The notes: a model not told the origin generated them from the letters alone. 64,000 nucleotides of DNA from Rhizobium sp. CB3090 (GCF_029714285.1 NZ_CP121662.1:1178001-1242000), one strand, 5' to 3'; numbered from the stretch's first letter, positions 47,685 through 58,405 are shown. Translations and numbers: made by a program.

Positions 47685-47749
47685 AAGGGACGGCTCCTCT
47701 GCTTCGGTTTTTCTTTTATCCGCAGCAAACGGCCTTGGCCACCCGTCCA

Positions 47750-47787
47750 AACGAAAACCGGCCGTAAGCAACAGCTTCCGGCCGGTT
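47750..47787 (-). terminator. erpA terminator
   Basis: Stem AACCGGCCG/CGGCCGGTT with a 14-base loop on the minus strand, followed by TTCGTTT, 25 bases after the erpA stop. Confidence 0.75.
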
Positions 47788-47811
47788 ATAAACTTTGAAA
47801 AAACAGGAGTG

Positions 47812-48144
47812 TCAGATCGAAAAACTCGTGCCGCAGCCGCAGCTTGCGACCGCATTCGGATTCTTGATCTGAAAGGACTGGCCGAGCAGGTTGTCGACGA
47901 AATCGATCTCGGCGCCTGCCATGTAGACCAGCGACAATTGGTCTATCAGGACAGTAGCGTCGCCTTTTTCGACAACGATATCATCGTCCTGCGGTCCGTC
48001 GACGAGATCGAATTTATAGGAGAACCCGGAGCAGCCACCGCCTTCGACGGCGACGCGAAGCGCTCGCTTGCCTGCTTCGGCGCTGACGATCGCGGCGATT
48101 CGCTTTGCCGCTGCGTCCGATAGAGTTACACTTGCCTCAGTCAT
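47812..48144 (-). CDS. erpA: Iron-sulfur cluster insertion protein ErpA
   Basis: A-type carrier that passes Fe-S clusters to target enzymes. 110 residues. The three cluster cysteines are C38 (GGGCSGF) and C102/C104 (SCGCGTSF). Length and N-terminal VTLSDAAAKRIAAIV match ErpA/IscA. No isc or suf genes lie nearby. ATG at 48144 after GGAGGAAGGC. Confidence 0.93.
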   Translation of the reverse strand: MTEASVTLSDAAAKRIAAIVSAEAGKRALRVAVEGGGCSGFSYKFDLVDGPQDDDIVVEKGDATVLIDQLSLVYMAGAEIDFVDNLLGQSFQIKNPNAVASCGCGTSFSI

Positions 48145-48455
48145 GCCTTCCTCCTGCCGGGGTCAAGATCCGGAGAGAACCAATGGGGCCGTCCGACTTT
48201 CAAACGGCTGATATCCATAGCCTTTATCATGAAAGTGCGGCGGGCGACAGCTATGGTTATAGGGTTGAGCCATGCGCCATTTTGCTGTTTCTCTCCGGTA
48301 TAGGTATGAAGGCCGTAAAGCGGCGTCAATGGGCCAGAGCATCCGTATTGGAATGGCATCATCAAAATGCGGAGCAGATGCTTTGGATTAAAGGAATGGA
48401 GCGGCCTTTGCGCGTTCAATCGGATGCGGCGCTCTGAAGCCGGAATGGATGGATA
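48145..48455. other. Intergenic region between erpA and dgt
   Basis: 311 bases between divergent starts. A short plus-strand frame (48183-48437) follows a GGAGAG but shows no recognisable domain and has an unconvincing composition. No clear operator was seen. Confidence 0.4.
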
Positions 48456-49673
48456 ATGACGATCGACAGGCATGCATTGGGTTTCGGTTATGGTGAGCGG
48501 GCTGTTTATGCGACCGATCCCAGGGAATCGCGCGGGCGGCTTTACGAAGAGGGATCGAGCCCGACGCGCTCGGATTTCCAGCGCGACCGCGACCGCATCG
48601 TTCACACGACGGCTTTCCGGCGGCTGAAGCACAAGACGCAGGTCTTCATCGCGCAAGATGGCGATCACTACCGTACGCGCCTGACGCATACGATCGAGGT
48701 GGCGCAGATTGCCCGCGCCTTGGCACGCGCTCTGAAGCTCGACGAGGATCTTGCGGAGGGCGTGGCGCTCGTCCACGATTTCGGCCACACTCCCTTCGGT
48801 CATACCGGCGAAGACGCGCTCCACGAGATGCTGCTGCCCTATGGCGGCTTCGACCACAATGCGCAATCGCTGCGCATCGTGACTAAACTCGAGCGGCGTT
48901 ATGCGGAATTCGACGGCTTGAATCTTACTTGGGAGACATTGGAAGGGCTGGTGAAGCACAACGGTCCGCTGCTGACGCCTGATGGCCAAGGCACGCGCGG
49001 CCCGGTGCCGCAGCCGATCCTCGACTATTGCGAAATCCACGATCTGGAAATCGCGAGCTATGCCAGCCTGGAGGCGCAGGTCGCAGCAATCGCCGACGAT
49101 ATCGCTTACAATACGCATGACATCGATGATGGCTTGCGCTCCGGCTATCTGAACTTCGAGATGCTGGAGGAAATTCCATTCCTTTCGGCGCTGATGGCAG
49201 AGGTGAGGGCGCTCTATCCGCATCTGGAGCCGAGCCGCTTCACGCATGAGATCATGCGCCGCCAGATCACCCGCATGGTGGAGGACGTGATCTCCGTTTC
49301 GCAGCAAGCGCTCAGCGAGATCAGACCGGGCAGCGTTGCCGACATTCGCGCTGCCGGCCGTATCATCGCCACCTTCTCTGCGCAAATGGCGGAGACGGAC
49401 AAGCAGATCAAGCAGATGCTCTTCAAACGCATCTACCGCCATCCGGATATCATGCGCATCCGCGCCGGCGCTGCACAGATCGTCACGGATCTGTTCCACG
49501 CCTATATGGACAATCCCAAGGAGATGCAGAGCCACTACTGGGTAGACCATATCGCTGGCCTCGCCGTTGCCGCCAAGGCGCGGCATGTCGGCGACTACCT
49601 GGCAGGCATGACCGATACCTATGCCATCAGTGCCCACAGGCGTTTGTTTGACCAGACTCCCGATTTGCGGTAG
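48456..49673 (+). CDS. dgt: dGTPase-like deoxyguanosinetriphosphate triphosphohydrolase
   Basis: HD-domain enzyme that removes triphosphate from dGTP or other dNTPs, so it balances nrdJ output. 405 residues of the shorter dgt-like type. The HD metal site is formed by [14 protein letters not shown] (about 75-88), [15 protein letters not shown] (about 108-122), and D near [18 protein letters not shown] at 48456. argS follows 54 bases after the stop and may be co-transcribed. Confidence 0.93.
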   Translation: MTIDRHALGFGYGERAVYATDPRESRGRLYEEGSSPTRSDFQRDRDRIVHTTAFRRLKHKTQVFIAQDGDHYRTRLTHTIEVAQIARALARALKLDEDLAEGVALVHDFGHTPFGHTGEDALHEMLLPYGGFDHNAQSLRIVTKLERRYAEFDGLNLTWETLEGLVKHNGPLLTPDGQGTRGPVPQPILDYCEIHDLEIASYASLEAQVAAIADDIAYNTHDIDDGLRSGYLNFEMLEEIPFLSALMAEVRALYPHLEPSRFTHEIMRRQITRMVEDVISVSQQALSEIRPGSVADIRAAGRIIATFSAQMAETDKQIKQMLFKRIYRHPDIMRIRAGAAQIVTDLFHAYMDNPKEMQSHYWVDHIAGLAVAAKARHVGDYLAGMTDTYAISAHRRLFDQTPDLR

Positions 49674-49727
49674 GCAGCGGCGGCGTCGGGCCGACAGGGC
49701 CTGCCCAAGCTATGCGTGGACAATATG

Positions 49728-51488
49728 ATGAACCTTTTCACCGATTTCGAAGTCAGAATTAAGAACGCTCTTGAACAAATTGATATTGTGAAGGAAAAGC
49801 GATCCGAACTTGACTTCGGACGTGTCGGCGTGGAGCCGCCGCGAGACGCCAGCCACGGCGATGTCGCCACCAATGCGGCCATGGTGCTGTCGAAGCCGCT
49901 CGGCACGAACCCGCGTGCGCTCGCTGAGATCATCATCACCAAGCTGAAGGAAGATGCCGACGTTGCGGAGGTTTCGGTAGCCGGTCCCGGCTTCATCAAT
50001 ATTCGACTTTCAGTCGGCTATTGGCAGCGCCTGCTGGCGACGATGATCTCAGAAGGCCAGAAATTCGGGCGCTCTGCCGTTGGCGCAGGCCAGAAGGTCA
50101 ACGTCGAATATGTCTCCGCCAATCCGACGGGGCCGATGCATGTCGGCCATTGCCGCGGCGCCGTCGTCGGCGATGCGCTGGCCAATCTGCTCGGTTTTGC
50201 CGGCTATGACGTCACCAAGGAATATTACATCAACGACGCCGGCTCGCAGATCGACGTGCTGGCGCGGTCGGTCTTCCTGCGTTATCGCGAGGCCCTTGGC
50301 GAGCAGGTCGGCGACATCCCGGCTGGTCTCTATCCCGGCGACTATCTCGTTCCGGTCGGCGAAGCGCTGGCGAAGGAATTCGGCACCAAACTTCGGGGCA
50401 TGCCGGAAGACCAGTGGCTGCCGATCATCAAGGATCGGGCCATCGATGCGATGATGGCGATGATCCGTTCTGACCTGGAGGCGTTGAACGTCCATCATGA
50501 CGTCTTCTTCTCGGAGCGGACGCTGCATGCCAACGGCGCTGCCCTGATCCGAACTGCGATCAACGATCTGACCTTCAAAGGATATGTCTACAAGGGTGCT
50601 CTGCCACCGCCGAAGGGACAATTGCCGGAAGATTGGGAAGATCGCGAGCAGACCCTGTTCCGTTCGACGGAAGTGGGCGACGATATCGACCGGCCGCTGA
50701 TCAAGTCGGACGGTTCCTATACTTATTTCGCCGCCGACGTCGCTTATTTCAAGAACAAGTTCGACCGCGGCTTCAACGAGATGATCTATATTCTCGGCGC
50801 CGACCATGGCGGCTACGTGAAGCGGCTGGAAGCCGTGGCGCGGGGCGTCTCGGATGGCCAGGCGAAACTGACCGTGCTGCTCTGCCAGCTCGTCAAGCTG
50901 TTCCGCAACGGCGAGCCGGTGAAGATGTCGAAGCGCTCCGGCGATTTCGTCACGCTGCGCGATGTCGTCGAAGAAGTCGGCCGCGATTCCGTGCGGTTCA
51001 TGATGCTTTACCGGAAAAATTCCGAGCCTTTGGACTTCGACTTCGCCAAGGTGACTGAACAGTCCAAGGACAATCCGGTCTTCTACGTGCAGTACGCCCA
51101 TGCACGCTGCATGTCGGTCTTCCGCCAGGCTAAGGAAGCCTTCCCGGATCTCGATATTGCCTCGCTCGATCTGGCGAAAGCGGTCAGTGGCATGATCTCC
51201 GATCCGACCGAATTGCAGTTGATTGCGAAGATTGCGGAATTCCCGCGAATCGTCGAGGCTGCAGCTCAGTCGCAGGAGCCTCACCGCATCGCTTTTTATC
51301 TTTACGATCTGGCAAGTTCCTTCCACGGACATTGGAATAAAGGTAAAGATTTACCTGAATTACGATTTGTTAACGATAAGAACCGAGAATTAAGCATTGC
51401 CAGACTTGGGCTGGTGTACGCTGTCGCGTCGGTTTTAAAGTCAGGTCTTGGTATAACCGGGACCGCAGCACCGGATGAAATGCGATAA
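49728..51488 (+). CDS. argS: Arginyl-tRNA synthetase
   Basis: Class I synthetase for tRNA-Arg. About 586 residues. The HIGH-like motif is [20 protein letters not shown] (about 128-147), the KMSKS-like motif KMSKRSGDF (about 400), and the C-terminal DALR anticodon domain ends after [20 protein letters not shown]. The start is uncertain: GTG 49716, ATG 49725 or ATG 49728; I chose the last because [11 protein letters not shown] is the common rhizobial N-terminus. Downstream of dgt, upstream of the SPOR gene. Confidence 0.97.
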   Translation: MNLFTDFEVRIKNALEQIDIVKEKRSELDFGRVGVEPPRDASHGDVATNAAMVLSKPLGTNPRALAEIIITKLKEDADVAEVSVAGPGFINIRLSVGYWQRLLATMISEGQKFGRSAVGAGQKVNVEYVSANPTGPMHVGHCRGAVVGDALANLLGFAGYDVTKEYYINDAGSQIDVLARSVFLRYREALGEQVGDIPAGLYPGDYLVPVGEALAKEFGTKLRGMPEDQWLPIIKDRAIDAMMAMIRSDLEALNVHHDVFFSERTLHANGAALIRTAINDLTFKGYVYKGALPPPKGQLPEDWEDREQTLFRSTEVGDDIDRPLIKSDGSYTYFAADVAYFKNKFDRGFNEMIYILGADHGGYVKRLEAVARGVSDGQAKLTVLLCQLVKLFRNGEPVKMSKRSGDFVTLRDVVEEVGRDSVRFMMLYRKNSEPLDFDFAKVTEQSKDNPVFYVQYAHARCMSVFRQAKEAFPDLDIASLDLAKAVSGMISDPTELQLIAKIAEFPRIVEAAAQSQEPHRIAFYLYDLASSFHGHWNKGKDLPELRFVNDKNRELSIARLGLVYAVASVLKSGLGITGTAAPDEMR

Positions 51489-51550
51489 ACGTCACCATTT
51501 ACCCACATTGCGCTGGCATTTATCTGTAGCGTTTGCGAGTGGATTGGGTG

Positions 51551-54391
51551 ATGGCAGAAAAACAGTTGGCGTATCGCGCAAGCGGAAACGACGAGTTCTT
51601 TGCGGATGATGATCCGCTTGCCGAACTCGCCCGCATCGTCGGTTTCGAGCCGCGGCCTGCCGCCCAGGCGGCGCCCGCAGCTCAGCGACAAGAGCCGGCC
51701 TTCGATCTCGAAGATGAACTCTTGCGAGAATTCGAGCGCTATGATGCGCCACGTTTGAGTCCTGCTGATGACATTCCGGTTTCTCCGGAAGATCAGCCTT
51801 TTGCCGGCGAAGCCCAGCTCTCGCATCCGGTAGAGCCCGCACGCACTGAGCCACAGTTTGCCGAGTTGCCGCAGCCCGTGGCTCCGGCTAAGCCAACGGT
51901 CGGTGCGCGCGATCTGATTGATGAACTTGAAATGTCGATCGCCCCGGCCTTGCAGCCCGCTCCAGCTCCGCAGCCTGCTCCGGCCCGGCAGACGGTAGCT
52001 CCGAAGCCGACGCCGCAGTCCGCCGCCGCCACCGTGCGGCTGCCGCTTGCCAATTTCACCGTCGCGGCTCCGTCGCAAGCAAAGCCTGTCGCTCAGGTTC
52101 CTGTCGAGCCGCCCGTTGTCCAGGCGCAGCCGCCTATCGAAACCGCGCTCGATTTCGACCTGCCGATGATGCGGGAGGCCCCTCAGCCCCGGCCCATCGT
52201 GGCTCAACCCGATGCGCCGCTTGCCAAGGCGCCGGAGCCGGTCGCTCCTGTCCCGATGGACGCTGCGGCTCTTTCTGCCGAAATCGACGACCTGCTCGCC
52301 GATGTCGACCGTTATCCGGTTCCCGTCAGGAGCGCCGCACCGGAGGCGAAGGTTGAGCCGAGCTTCGATATTTTCGATTTGCAGCCCAAGGCGCCGTCAG
52401 TACCTGTTGATGTCCCGGTTGCCGTTGTGACTGCCCCCGTTGCTGCGGCTCCGCAGCACGAAGAGCCGAAGCCGATTACTCTGGAGGCCGATGATCCCTT
52501 CGCCGGCCAGGACTTTGAGTTCGACCTCGCGGATATCGAGATGGAACTTGCCGAGCTCGATTTCGCCGAAACGAGCAAGCCTTCTCCGATCCCGCAGCCA
52601 GCGCCTGCTCCCTTGGCCGCGCCGCCTGCTCCTGTTGTCCCTCGTGCGACGCCGATGGCTGCTCCCGTCGCCACGGCGGCCGCGATGACTGCCGCAGCGG
52701 CTGCGCCCAGCCTCATGCAATCCCCGCGTCCGGAGCCGGCTCCGCAGCGCCCGGCTCAGTCGGCAGCCGTTGCCGCAGCGCCGGTAGCGCGCAAGGTCGC
52801 GCCCGTTCTCGATGTCGATCAGGCATTGCCATTCGATCCCTCCGAAATTTCCGATACCGAAGAGCGCGTCGAGAATTTCGAAGGCTCCCATGTTCCGAAC
52901 CTGCCGCCGGTCGAGCCGGAAGAGCCGATCGTGGTGCCGCCGGAATATGACTTCGACATTGACTCGGAGATGGCAAGCCTGTTCGGCACGCCCGCCAAGG
53001 AAGCAGCTCCCGAGCCGATCAAGCCGGCTGTAGCCGCGGCCCTCGGCAGCGCAACGACCCCATCCTGGTCAAAGAATGCGGCTGCAAAACCCGCTCCGGC
53101 AGTCAAGCAGCCTGCCGAAGAGTTCGACGAATTCGAACGCGCGTTGGAAGAGGACTTCCGTCGCAGCTACCGTGAAGCGTCCAATCCGGTCGATAATGTC
53201 GCCCGCATGACGTTGAACCCGGCGGCTGTCGCCGGCCGTCGCCCGGCACGCTCGTTCCGTGGCATGGCGACCGCCGCTGCCGTCATCGCAGTTCTCGGTC
53301 TCGGCGCTTATGGTATCTACGGTTGGGTTCGTCACGGTTCGCCGATTTCGAGCTTCTCCGGCGAGCCGCGCGTCATCACGGCCGATGCCGATCCGGTCAA
53401 GGTTGCTCCGGAAAATCCGGGTGGCACGGTTGTTCCGAATCAGGACAAGGCTGTCTACGACCGCGTAGCCGGTGACAGCACCGCGGCGCCGAAGCAGAAG
53501 GAACTGGTGTCCTCCAACGAGCAGCCGGTGGATGTCGTCCAGAAGACTTTGATCCCCGAATCCGTGTCGCCTGACGATGGCAGCGACGATCAGGTCACTC
53601 CGACGCCGGTCGGCGAAACCGAGGATCCGCGGCTGCTGCCGAACCAGAACGGCAACAATGCCAATACCGCCGCCAACGACGATGCCCAGGTCCCCTCGGT
53701 GTCGCCGCGCAAGGTGCGCACGATGATCGTCAAGCCGGACGGCTCGCTGGTTGCTCGTGAGGAGCCGGCAGTCGACAACACGACGACGGCCGCCTCTCCG
53801 GCTTCGACGCCAAAGACGCCCGCAGCGAAACCGCCGGTCGGCAATCAGGTCGCATCCGCTGATCTTCGCCCGTCGACGACGGACACGCAGGCCTCGCAGC
53901 CGGCCGCCGCTCAGTCAGACGATGGCGATTCGGCCAGCGCCGAAAGCACGCCGATCCGTGTCGTGAAGACCACTCCGGTTCCGACCTCGCGTCCGACACA
54001 GCAGCCGGCCAAGGCTCCCGCGGCTGCCGTTGCGACGAATAATGCCGCTGCCGCTCACCCGGCACCAGCCCAGCCGAAACCTCAGCAGGTCGCGTCGGCA
54101 AGCCCGGCTGCGACCCAGGTGGCCCCGGCTGCGTCGGCAAGTGCCGGTGGCGCTTACGGCGTGCAGATCGCTTCGCTGCCTTCCGAGGCGGACGCGCAGA
54201 AGTCGCAGGCCAACCTGAAAACCAAGTTTGCCAGCGTCATCGGTGGTCACCCGCTCGAAATTCGTAAAGCCGATATCCCTGGTAAGGGCACTTACTATCG
54301 CGTCCGCGTCGTCGCCGGCTCCAAGGATGAAGCTGCCGAGATCTGCCAGCGCTACCGCGCCGCAGGCGGCACCTGCCTGATCTCGAAATAA
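51551..54391 (+). CDS. Large SPOR-domain cell-envelope protein
   Basis: 946 residues, probably a division or septal peptidoglycan-binding protein. About 1-550 is cytoplasmic and disordered, rich in Pro and Ala, with acidic patches. One membrane helix follows (about 574-592, MATAAAVIAVLGLGAYGIYG), then a periplasmic Pro/Ala/Thr-rich stretch and a C-terminal SPOR domain (about 868-946, starting GAYGVQIASLPSEADAQKS), which binds glycan strands lacking stem peptides. Such proteins sit between argS and nagZ in many rhizobia. ATG at 51551. It ends at its own terminator. Confidence 0.9.
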   Translation: MAEKQLAYRASGNDEFFADDDPLAELARIVGFEPRPAAQAAPAAQRQEPAFDLEDELLREFERYDAPRLSPADDIPVSPEDQPFAGEAQLSHPVEPARTEPQFAELPQPVAPAKPTVGARDLIDELEMSIAPALQPAPAPQPAPARQTVAPKPTPQSAAATVRLPLANFTVAAPSQAKPVAQVPVEPPVVQAQPPIETALDFDLPMMREAPQPRPIVAQPDAPLAKAPEPVAPVPMDAAALSAEIDDLLADVDRYPVPVRSAAPEAKVEPSFDIFDLQPKAPSVPVDVPVAVVTAPVAAAPQHEEPKPITLEADDPFAGQDFEFDLADIEMELAELDFAETSKPSPIPQPAPAPLAAPPAPVVPRATPMAAPVATAAAMTAAAAAPSLMQSPRPEPAPQRPAQSAAVAAAPVARKVAPVLDVDQALPFDPSEISDTEERVENFEGSHVPNLPPVEPEEPIVVPPEYDFDIDSEMASLFGTPAKEAAPEPIKPAVAAALGSATTPSWSKNAAAKPAPAVKQPAEEFDEFERALEEDFRRSYREASNPVDNVARMTLNPAAVAGRRPARSFRGMATAAAVIAVLGLGAYGIYGWVRHGSPISSFSGEPRVITADADPVKVAPENPGGTVVPNQDKAVYDRVAGDSTAAPKQKELVSSNEQPVDVVQKTLIPESVSPDDGSDDQVTPTPVGETEDPRLLPNQNGNNANTAANDDAQVPSVSPRKVRTMIVKPDGSLVAREEPAVDNTTTAASPASTPKTPAAKPPVGNQVASADLRPSTTDTQASQPAAAQSDDGDSASAESTPIRVVKTTPVPTSRPTQQPAKAPAAAVATNNAAAAHPAPAQPKPQQVASASPAATQVAPAASASAGGAYGVQIASLPSEADAQKSQANLKTKFASVIGGHPLEIRKADIPGKGTYYRVRVVAGSKDEAAEICQRYRAAGGTCLISK

Positions 54392-54417
54392 GAGATCAAG
54401 GCCGAACGATTGTGGAA

Positions 54418-54449
54418 AACGGCGGGCTGATGCTCGCCGTTATCTTTTT
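54418..54449 (+). terminator. Terminator of the SPOR-domain gene
   Basis: Stem AACGGCG/CGCCGTT with a 10-base loop and TCTTTTT. Confidence 0.75.
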
Positions 54450-54505
54450 GTGTATCTCGGTTTGAGGTTATTCGCATTTCGCGAGGCGGCCTTTATGATT
54501 CGTAT

Positions 54506-55519
54506 ATGACCGAATCAAAATCCATGATCCTCGGCTGTAGCGGCCACTCCATCACGCCCGAAGAGCGTTCCTTCTATCAGTCGGAACAGCCATGGGGCTT
54601 CATTCTCTTTGGACGCAACATTTCCGAGCCTGCACAGATCGCCGATCTCGTCGCTTCGCTACGTGACAGCGTCGGCCGTGATGCACCGGTATTGATCGAC
54701 CAGGAAGGGGGCAGGGTGCAGCGCATTCGCCCGCCGATCCTGCCGCATTATCCGTCCGGTCAGGCGCTGGGCGATATCTATCGCCAGAACCGCGAAAAAG
54801 GGCTGCGCGCGGCCTGGCTGATGTCGCGGCTGCATGCTTTCGATCTCCTGAAGTTCGGCATCAATGTCGATTGTCTCCCTGTGCTGGATGTCCCGGTCGA
54901 AGGTTCGAGCAATGTCATCGGCAACCGCGCCTATGGCGGCGATCCCGTGACGGTGACTGAGATGGGACGCGCTGCCGCCGAAGGGCTCAAGGCCGGTGGC
55001 GTGCTGCCGGTGATGAAGCACATGCCCGGCCATGGCCGCGGTTTTGCCGATTCGCATCATGAATTGCCCGTCGTCACGGTTCCGCGTGCGGAGCTGGAAA
55101 CGCATGATTTTCCGCCTTTTGTGGCGCTCAAGGACGAGCTGATGGCAATGACCTGTCATGTCGTCTTTACCGACATTGACCCCGCCAATCCGGCGACCAC
55201 CTCGCGCAAAGTCATCGACGAGATCATCCGCGGCCACATCGGCTTCCAGGGGCTGCTTCTTTCCGACGATACCTCGATGAACGCGCTTGCCGGCACAATC
55301 GGCGAGCGGGCGGCGAATATTGTTGCGGGCGGATGCGATATCGTGCTGCACTGCAACGGCGTCATGGACGAGATGCGGCAGGTGGTGCGCAATGTTCCGG
55401 CATTGACCGGCGCCTCGCTGGCGCGTGCGAAAGCGGTCGAGGCGGCTTTTGGCCGCAATGACGGTGCAGATGAGGCTTCGATCCGCGCCGAATTCGACGC
55501 GATGTTTGCGGTGGCATAG
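54506..55519 (+). CDS. nagZ: Beta-N-acetylhexosaminidase NagZ
   Basis: Cytoplasmic glycoside hydrolase family 3 enzyme that removes GlcNAc from anhydro-muropeptides during cell-wall recycling. 337 residues, usual for NagZ. The substrate motif KHMPGHGRG is at about 171-179 with the mobile loop ADSHHELP after it; the nucleophile is the Asp in LSDDTSM (about 256). IDQEGGRVQRI is also typical. ATG at 54506. scpA follows after a repeat element. Confidence 0.95.
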   Translation: MTESKSMILGCSGHSITPEERSFYQSEQPWGFILFGRNISEPAQIADLVASLRDSVGRDAPVLIDQEGGRVQRIRPPILPHYPSGQALGDIYRQNREKGLRAAWLMSRLHAFDLLKFGINVDCLPVLDVPVEGSSNVIGNRAYGGDPVTVTEMGRAAAEGLKAGGVLPVMKHMPGHGRGFADSHHELPVVTVPRAELETHDFPPFVALKDELMAMTCHVVFTDIDPANPATTSRKVIDEIIRGHIGFQGLLLSDDTSMNALAGTIGERAANIVAGGCDIVLHCNGVMDEMRQVVRNVPALTGASLARAKAVEAAFGRNDGADEASIRAEFDAMFAVA

Positions 55520-55530
55520 GACCGAACTCT

Positions 55531-55631
55531 ACAGCGCCGCGCGTCTTTTAAGACGCGCTAAGGACGCTGTAGCGCATTTGAAATGCTGCATAATTCCTTA
55601 AATCGGTTCCGATTTAAGGAATTATGCAGTA
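55531..55631. repeat. RIME-type rhizobial intergenic palindromic element
   Basis: 101 bases with two palindromes. The first is GCGCGTCTT/AAGACGCGC (55539-55558), itself framed by ACAGCG and CGCTGT. The second is a perfect 21-bp stem with a 2-base loop (55586-55629), CTGCATAATTCC... paired with its reverse complement. The layout and wording match the intergenic mosaic elements repeated in Rhizobium genomes. It sits between nagZ and scpA and may act as a terminator or mRNA stabiliser. Confidence 0.85.
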
Positions 55632-55643
55632 GGGATCTGACGG

Positions 55644-56489
55644 GTGAACAAGGTGGACGGCACGGAAAAGAGCCTGCAGGCGGAAGCGCCGATGGACAAG
55701 CTTTGGCAGGAGAATGGAGCCGAGCGCGGCCTGCATGAGCCGGCGCTGGTCGTCGATATTGCCGGCTTCGAAGGACCGCTCGACCTGCTGCTACATCTTG
55801 CCCGCAACCAGAAGGTCGATCTGTCGCGTATCTCCGTGCTGGCGCTTGCCGAACAATATCTGTTGTTCATCGAGCGTGCCCGCCGCATCCGCATCGAGCT
55901 TGCTGCCGACTATCTCGTGATGGCCGCCTGGCTCGCCTATCTTAAATCGAAGCTGCTCATTCCGCAGCAGAGTAAGGAAGACGGTCCGACCGGCGAAGAA
56001 ATGGCCGCAACGCTCGCTTTCCGGCTGAAGCGTCTGGAAGCCATGCGGGATGCCGCCACTAGCCTCGTCAACCGCAATCGTCTCGGCCGCGACGTCTTCG
56101 CCCGCGGCGCGCCCGAACATATCCCAGATCGTCGCCAATCGGCCTTTGACGCCAGCCTCTACGATCTTCTGACCGCCTATGCCGGATTACGTCAGCGCCA
56201 GGCGATTACGCAGGTGACGATCGAGCGCCGCCGCGTCTGGTCGCTGGTCGACGCCCGCACGATTCTGAGCCGCATGATCGGCGAGATCACCGATTGGACG
56301 GCCTTGGAACACTATCTCTTCGACTATATGACCAATGCGAGCGAGCGGGTCACGGCGATCGCCAGCGCCTTTGCCGCCTCGCTGGAGCTCGTGCGCGAGG
56401 GCAAGCTGGAAATTCGTCAGGAGGGCGCGTTTCAGCCGCTTTATATGCGTCGCGGGCCGAACCATGCCGAACTCGAGGCGGCGGAATAA
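55644..56489 (+). CDS. scpA: Segregation and condensation protein A
   Basis: Kleisin subunit that bridges the SMC dimer. 281 residues. The N-terminal part FEGPLDLLLHLARNQKVDLS (about 42-61) is the ScpA signature that binds SMC, followed by ALAEQYLLFIERARRIRIEL. The C-terminal winged helix binds the other SMC head. GTG start at 55644 with AGGGA upstream; an internal ATG (MDKLWQENG) is the alternative. scpB begins 12 bases later, so the two are one operon. Confidence 0.94.
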   Translation: MNKVDGTEKSLQAEAPMDKLWQENGAERGLHEPALVVDIAGFEGPLDLLLHLARNQKVDLSRISVLALAEQYLLFIERARRIRIELAADYLVMAAWLAYLKSKLLIPQQSKEDGPTGEEMAATLAFRLKRLEAMRDAATSLVNRNRLGRDVFARGAPEHIPDRRQSAFDASLYDLLTAYAGLRQRQAITQVTIERRRVWSLVDARTILSRMIGEITDWTALEHYLFDYMTNASERVTAIASAFAASLELVREGKLEIRQEGAFQPLYMRRGPNHAELEAAE

Positions 56490-56501
56490 ACAGGAGCGAA
56501 T

Positions 56502-57227
56502 GTGACCGGCCCGGATGACGATCACCACATGGACGATGAAGCGGCTGCGCCGACAGTGGCGGTCGTCGACGCCCACCTCATCCGTGAGGCCGAACGCATT
56601 GCCGAGGCTCTTGTCTTCGCCTCCGCCCAGCCGGTGTCCGAAGGCTTTATTGCCGATCGCGTTCCGCGCAGCGTCGATGTCCGCTCTGTCATGCAGCGTC
56701 TGAAGGTCGATTACGCGCCCCGCGGCGTCAATTTGATACAGATCGACGGTGCCTGGGCGTTTCGCACGGCGGCCGATCTTTCCTTCGTCATCCGCCGCGA
56801 TGACAACGAGGTGCGGAAACTCTCGCGCGCCGCGCTCGAAGTCCTGGCCATCATTGCTTATCACCAGCCGGTAACGCGTGCCGAGATCGAAGACATCAGA
56901 GGCGTACAGACATCCAAGGGGACGCTGGACGTGCTGATGGAATCCGGCTGGGTGCGCTTTCGCGGCCGGCGGCGCACGCCGGGCCGGCCGGTGACGCTGG
57001 GTACGACACGGGATTTTCTTGATCATTTCGGACTGGAAGAGCTGCGCGACCTGCCGGGTCTCGAGGAATTGAAGGGGGCAGGGCTGCTTTCGGGCCGTAT
57101 CCCCGCCAATTTCAACATTCCGTCGCCGTTGATGAGCGACGAATTGACCGAGGACGAAGATCCGATCACGCAACTGGATCTGGAGGAACTCGGTCTTCTG
57201 GCGCCAGGCGGCGCTTCGGACGACTAA
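56502..57227 (+). CDS. scpB: Segregation and condensation protein B
   Basis: Dimeric winged-helix partner of ScpA in the SMC complex. 241 residues. First winged helix from EAERIAEALVFASAQPVSEG (about 29-48); second from LSRAALEVLAIIAYHQPVTR (about 107-126) followed by EIEDIRGVQTSKGTLDVLME, the strongest family motif. GTG start at 56502 with AGGAGCGAAT. The acidic C-terminal tail is common in alphaproteobacteria. Confidence 0.94.
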   Translation: MTGPDDDHHMDDEAAAPTVAVVDAHLIREAERIAEALVFASAQPVSEGFIADRVPRSVDVRSVMQRLKVDYAPRGVNLIQIDGAWAFRTAADLSFVIRRDDNEVRKLSRAALEVLAIIAYHQPVTRAEIEDIRGVQTSKGTLDVLMESGWVRFRGRRRTPGRPVTLGTTRDFLDHFGLEELRDLPGLEELKGAGLLSGRIPANFNIPSPLMSDELTEDEDPITQLDLEELGLLAPGGASDD

Positions 57228-57480
57228 AGCCAAAATGGCGCTTCCAGCGCATCTGCAGGCCGATTGGTCGCGGTAAAGCTTTTTTCCAGACGGTGATGTC
57301 AAGTCTCGCTTTTGCCATTAGCGAATGCGAATATAGAAGTCGTTCTCTCCAGTTGGAGATATTCGGCCGTGGCTTTGGCGCTCGCTATCCCCATGTGCGC
57401 CGATGCAGTACATTTTGGTGTTTGAAAAACATCTGTAAACGTCTTACATCGGGAAGACGTTGAAATTGGGAGTTATCGTA

Positions 57481-57681
57481 ATGGGTTCTCTAAGCATATG
57501 GCACTGGCTGATTGTCCTGGCCATCGCGCTGTTGTTGTTCGGCCGTGGAAAGATCCCGGAGCTGATGGGTGACGTGGCCAAGGGCATCAAGAGCTTCAAA
57601 AAAGGCATGAGCGACGAGGATGAGACGCCGTCTCAGACGACGTCCCGCACGGTTGAACACAAGGCCGACGAAACGAAATAA
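57481..57681 (+). CDS. tatA: Twin-arginine translocase subunit TatA
   Basis: Small subunit that polymerises to let folded proteins cross the inner membrane. 66 residues: one membrane helix ([20 protein letters not shown], about 6-25), the FG hinge, then an amphipathic helix [17 protein letters not shown] and an acidic tail. ATG at 57481 with GGGAG upstream. First gene of tatABC. Likely clients here include the twin-arginine CpdB. Confidence 0.96.
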   Translation: MGSLSIWHWLIVLAIALLLFGRGKIPELMGDVAKGIKSFKKGMSDEDETPSQTTSRTVEHKADETK

Positions 57682-57736
57682 TCATGTCGGGTGCGCAGGG
57701 AGCTGAGACGCTCGCTGTCGGCCCAGGAGCCTTTTC

Positions 57737-58405
57737 ATGTTCGACGTAGGCTGGTCTGAGCTGCTGGTTATCGCCGTCGTGGCGCTTGTGGTCATTGGGC
57801 CTAAGGAATTGCCGGCAACGTTGCGGACAATCGGCAAGATGACGGCGCGGGCGCGAAAAGTGGCGGGCGAGTTCCGCGCACAATTCGACGAAGCCATGCG
57901 CGAGGCGGAGCTGGATGATGTGCGCCAGACGATCTCGGATGCTCAAAAGCTCAATCCGGTCAATTCATTGCGGGAAGCAATGAACCCGCTGCGGCAGATG
58001 GGCAACGAGATCAAGGCCGACTTGCAGCGTTCGACACCGGCTGCTGTAACATCGACTCCGGCGGAACCCGTTTCCGAGCCGTCCACGGGATTGCCGGAAA
58101 TGCCTCCGATCGTTCCTGCAGCCAGTGAGGCAGCGCCGGTCGTATCGCCCGCACCGGTGACGCCGCCGGCTGCCGTTGCCGAAGTGCCTGCAAAGCCAAA
58201 AGCCGTTCGCAAACCTCGGGCAAAAGCGCCTGTTAAAGCGGACGAGGTCGCCGCTGCGCTGGTCGACACATCGGTTGTTGCGGAAAAGCCGAAGCGGGCG
58301 CCTCGCAAGGTCGCCGCAGCCACTTCCGATGCTCCCGCCGCCGCCGCTCCCAAGAAGCGCCCGACCGCGGGCAAAACAACGCCTAAGAAGAAGGACCAGG
58401 CATGA
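57737..58405 (+). CDS. tatB: Twin-arginine translocase subunit TatB
   Basis: TatB works with TatC to bind the twin-arginine signal. 222 residues. N-terminal [20 protein letters not shown] membrane helix, then [20 protein letters not shown] amphipathic helix, the TatB pattern (GP hinge). The long Pro/Ala/Lys tail is typical of rhizobial TatB. The stop overlaps the tatC start (ATGA), so they are coupled. Confidence 0.95.
   Translation: MFDVGWSELLVIAVVALVVIGPKELPATLRTIGKMTARARKVAGEFRAQFDEAMREAELDDVRQTISDAQKLNPVNSLREAMNPLRQMGNEIKADLQRSTPAAVTSTPAEPVSEPSTGLPEMPPIVPAASEAAPVVSPAPVTPPAAVAEVPAKPKAVRKPRAKAPVKADEVAAALVDTSVVAEKPKRAPRKVAAATSDAPAAAAPKKRPTAGKTTPKKKDQA

Noticed and set aside
48183..48437. 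An 84-residue plus-strand frame between erpA and dgt
   Set aside because: A fair GGAGAG precedes it, but the composition is not protein-like and nothing is recognised.
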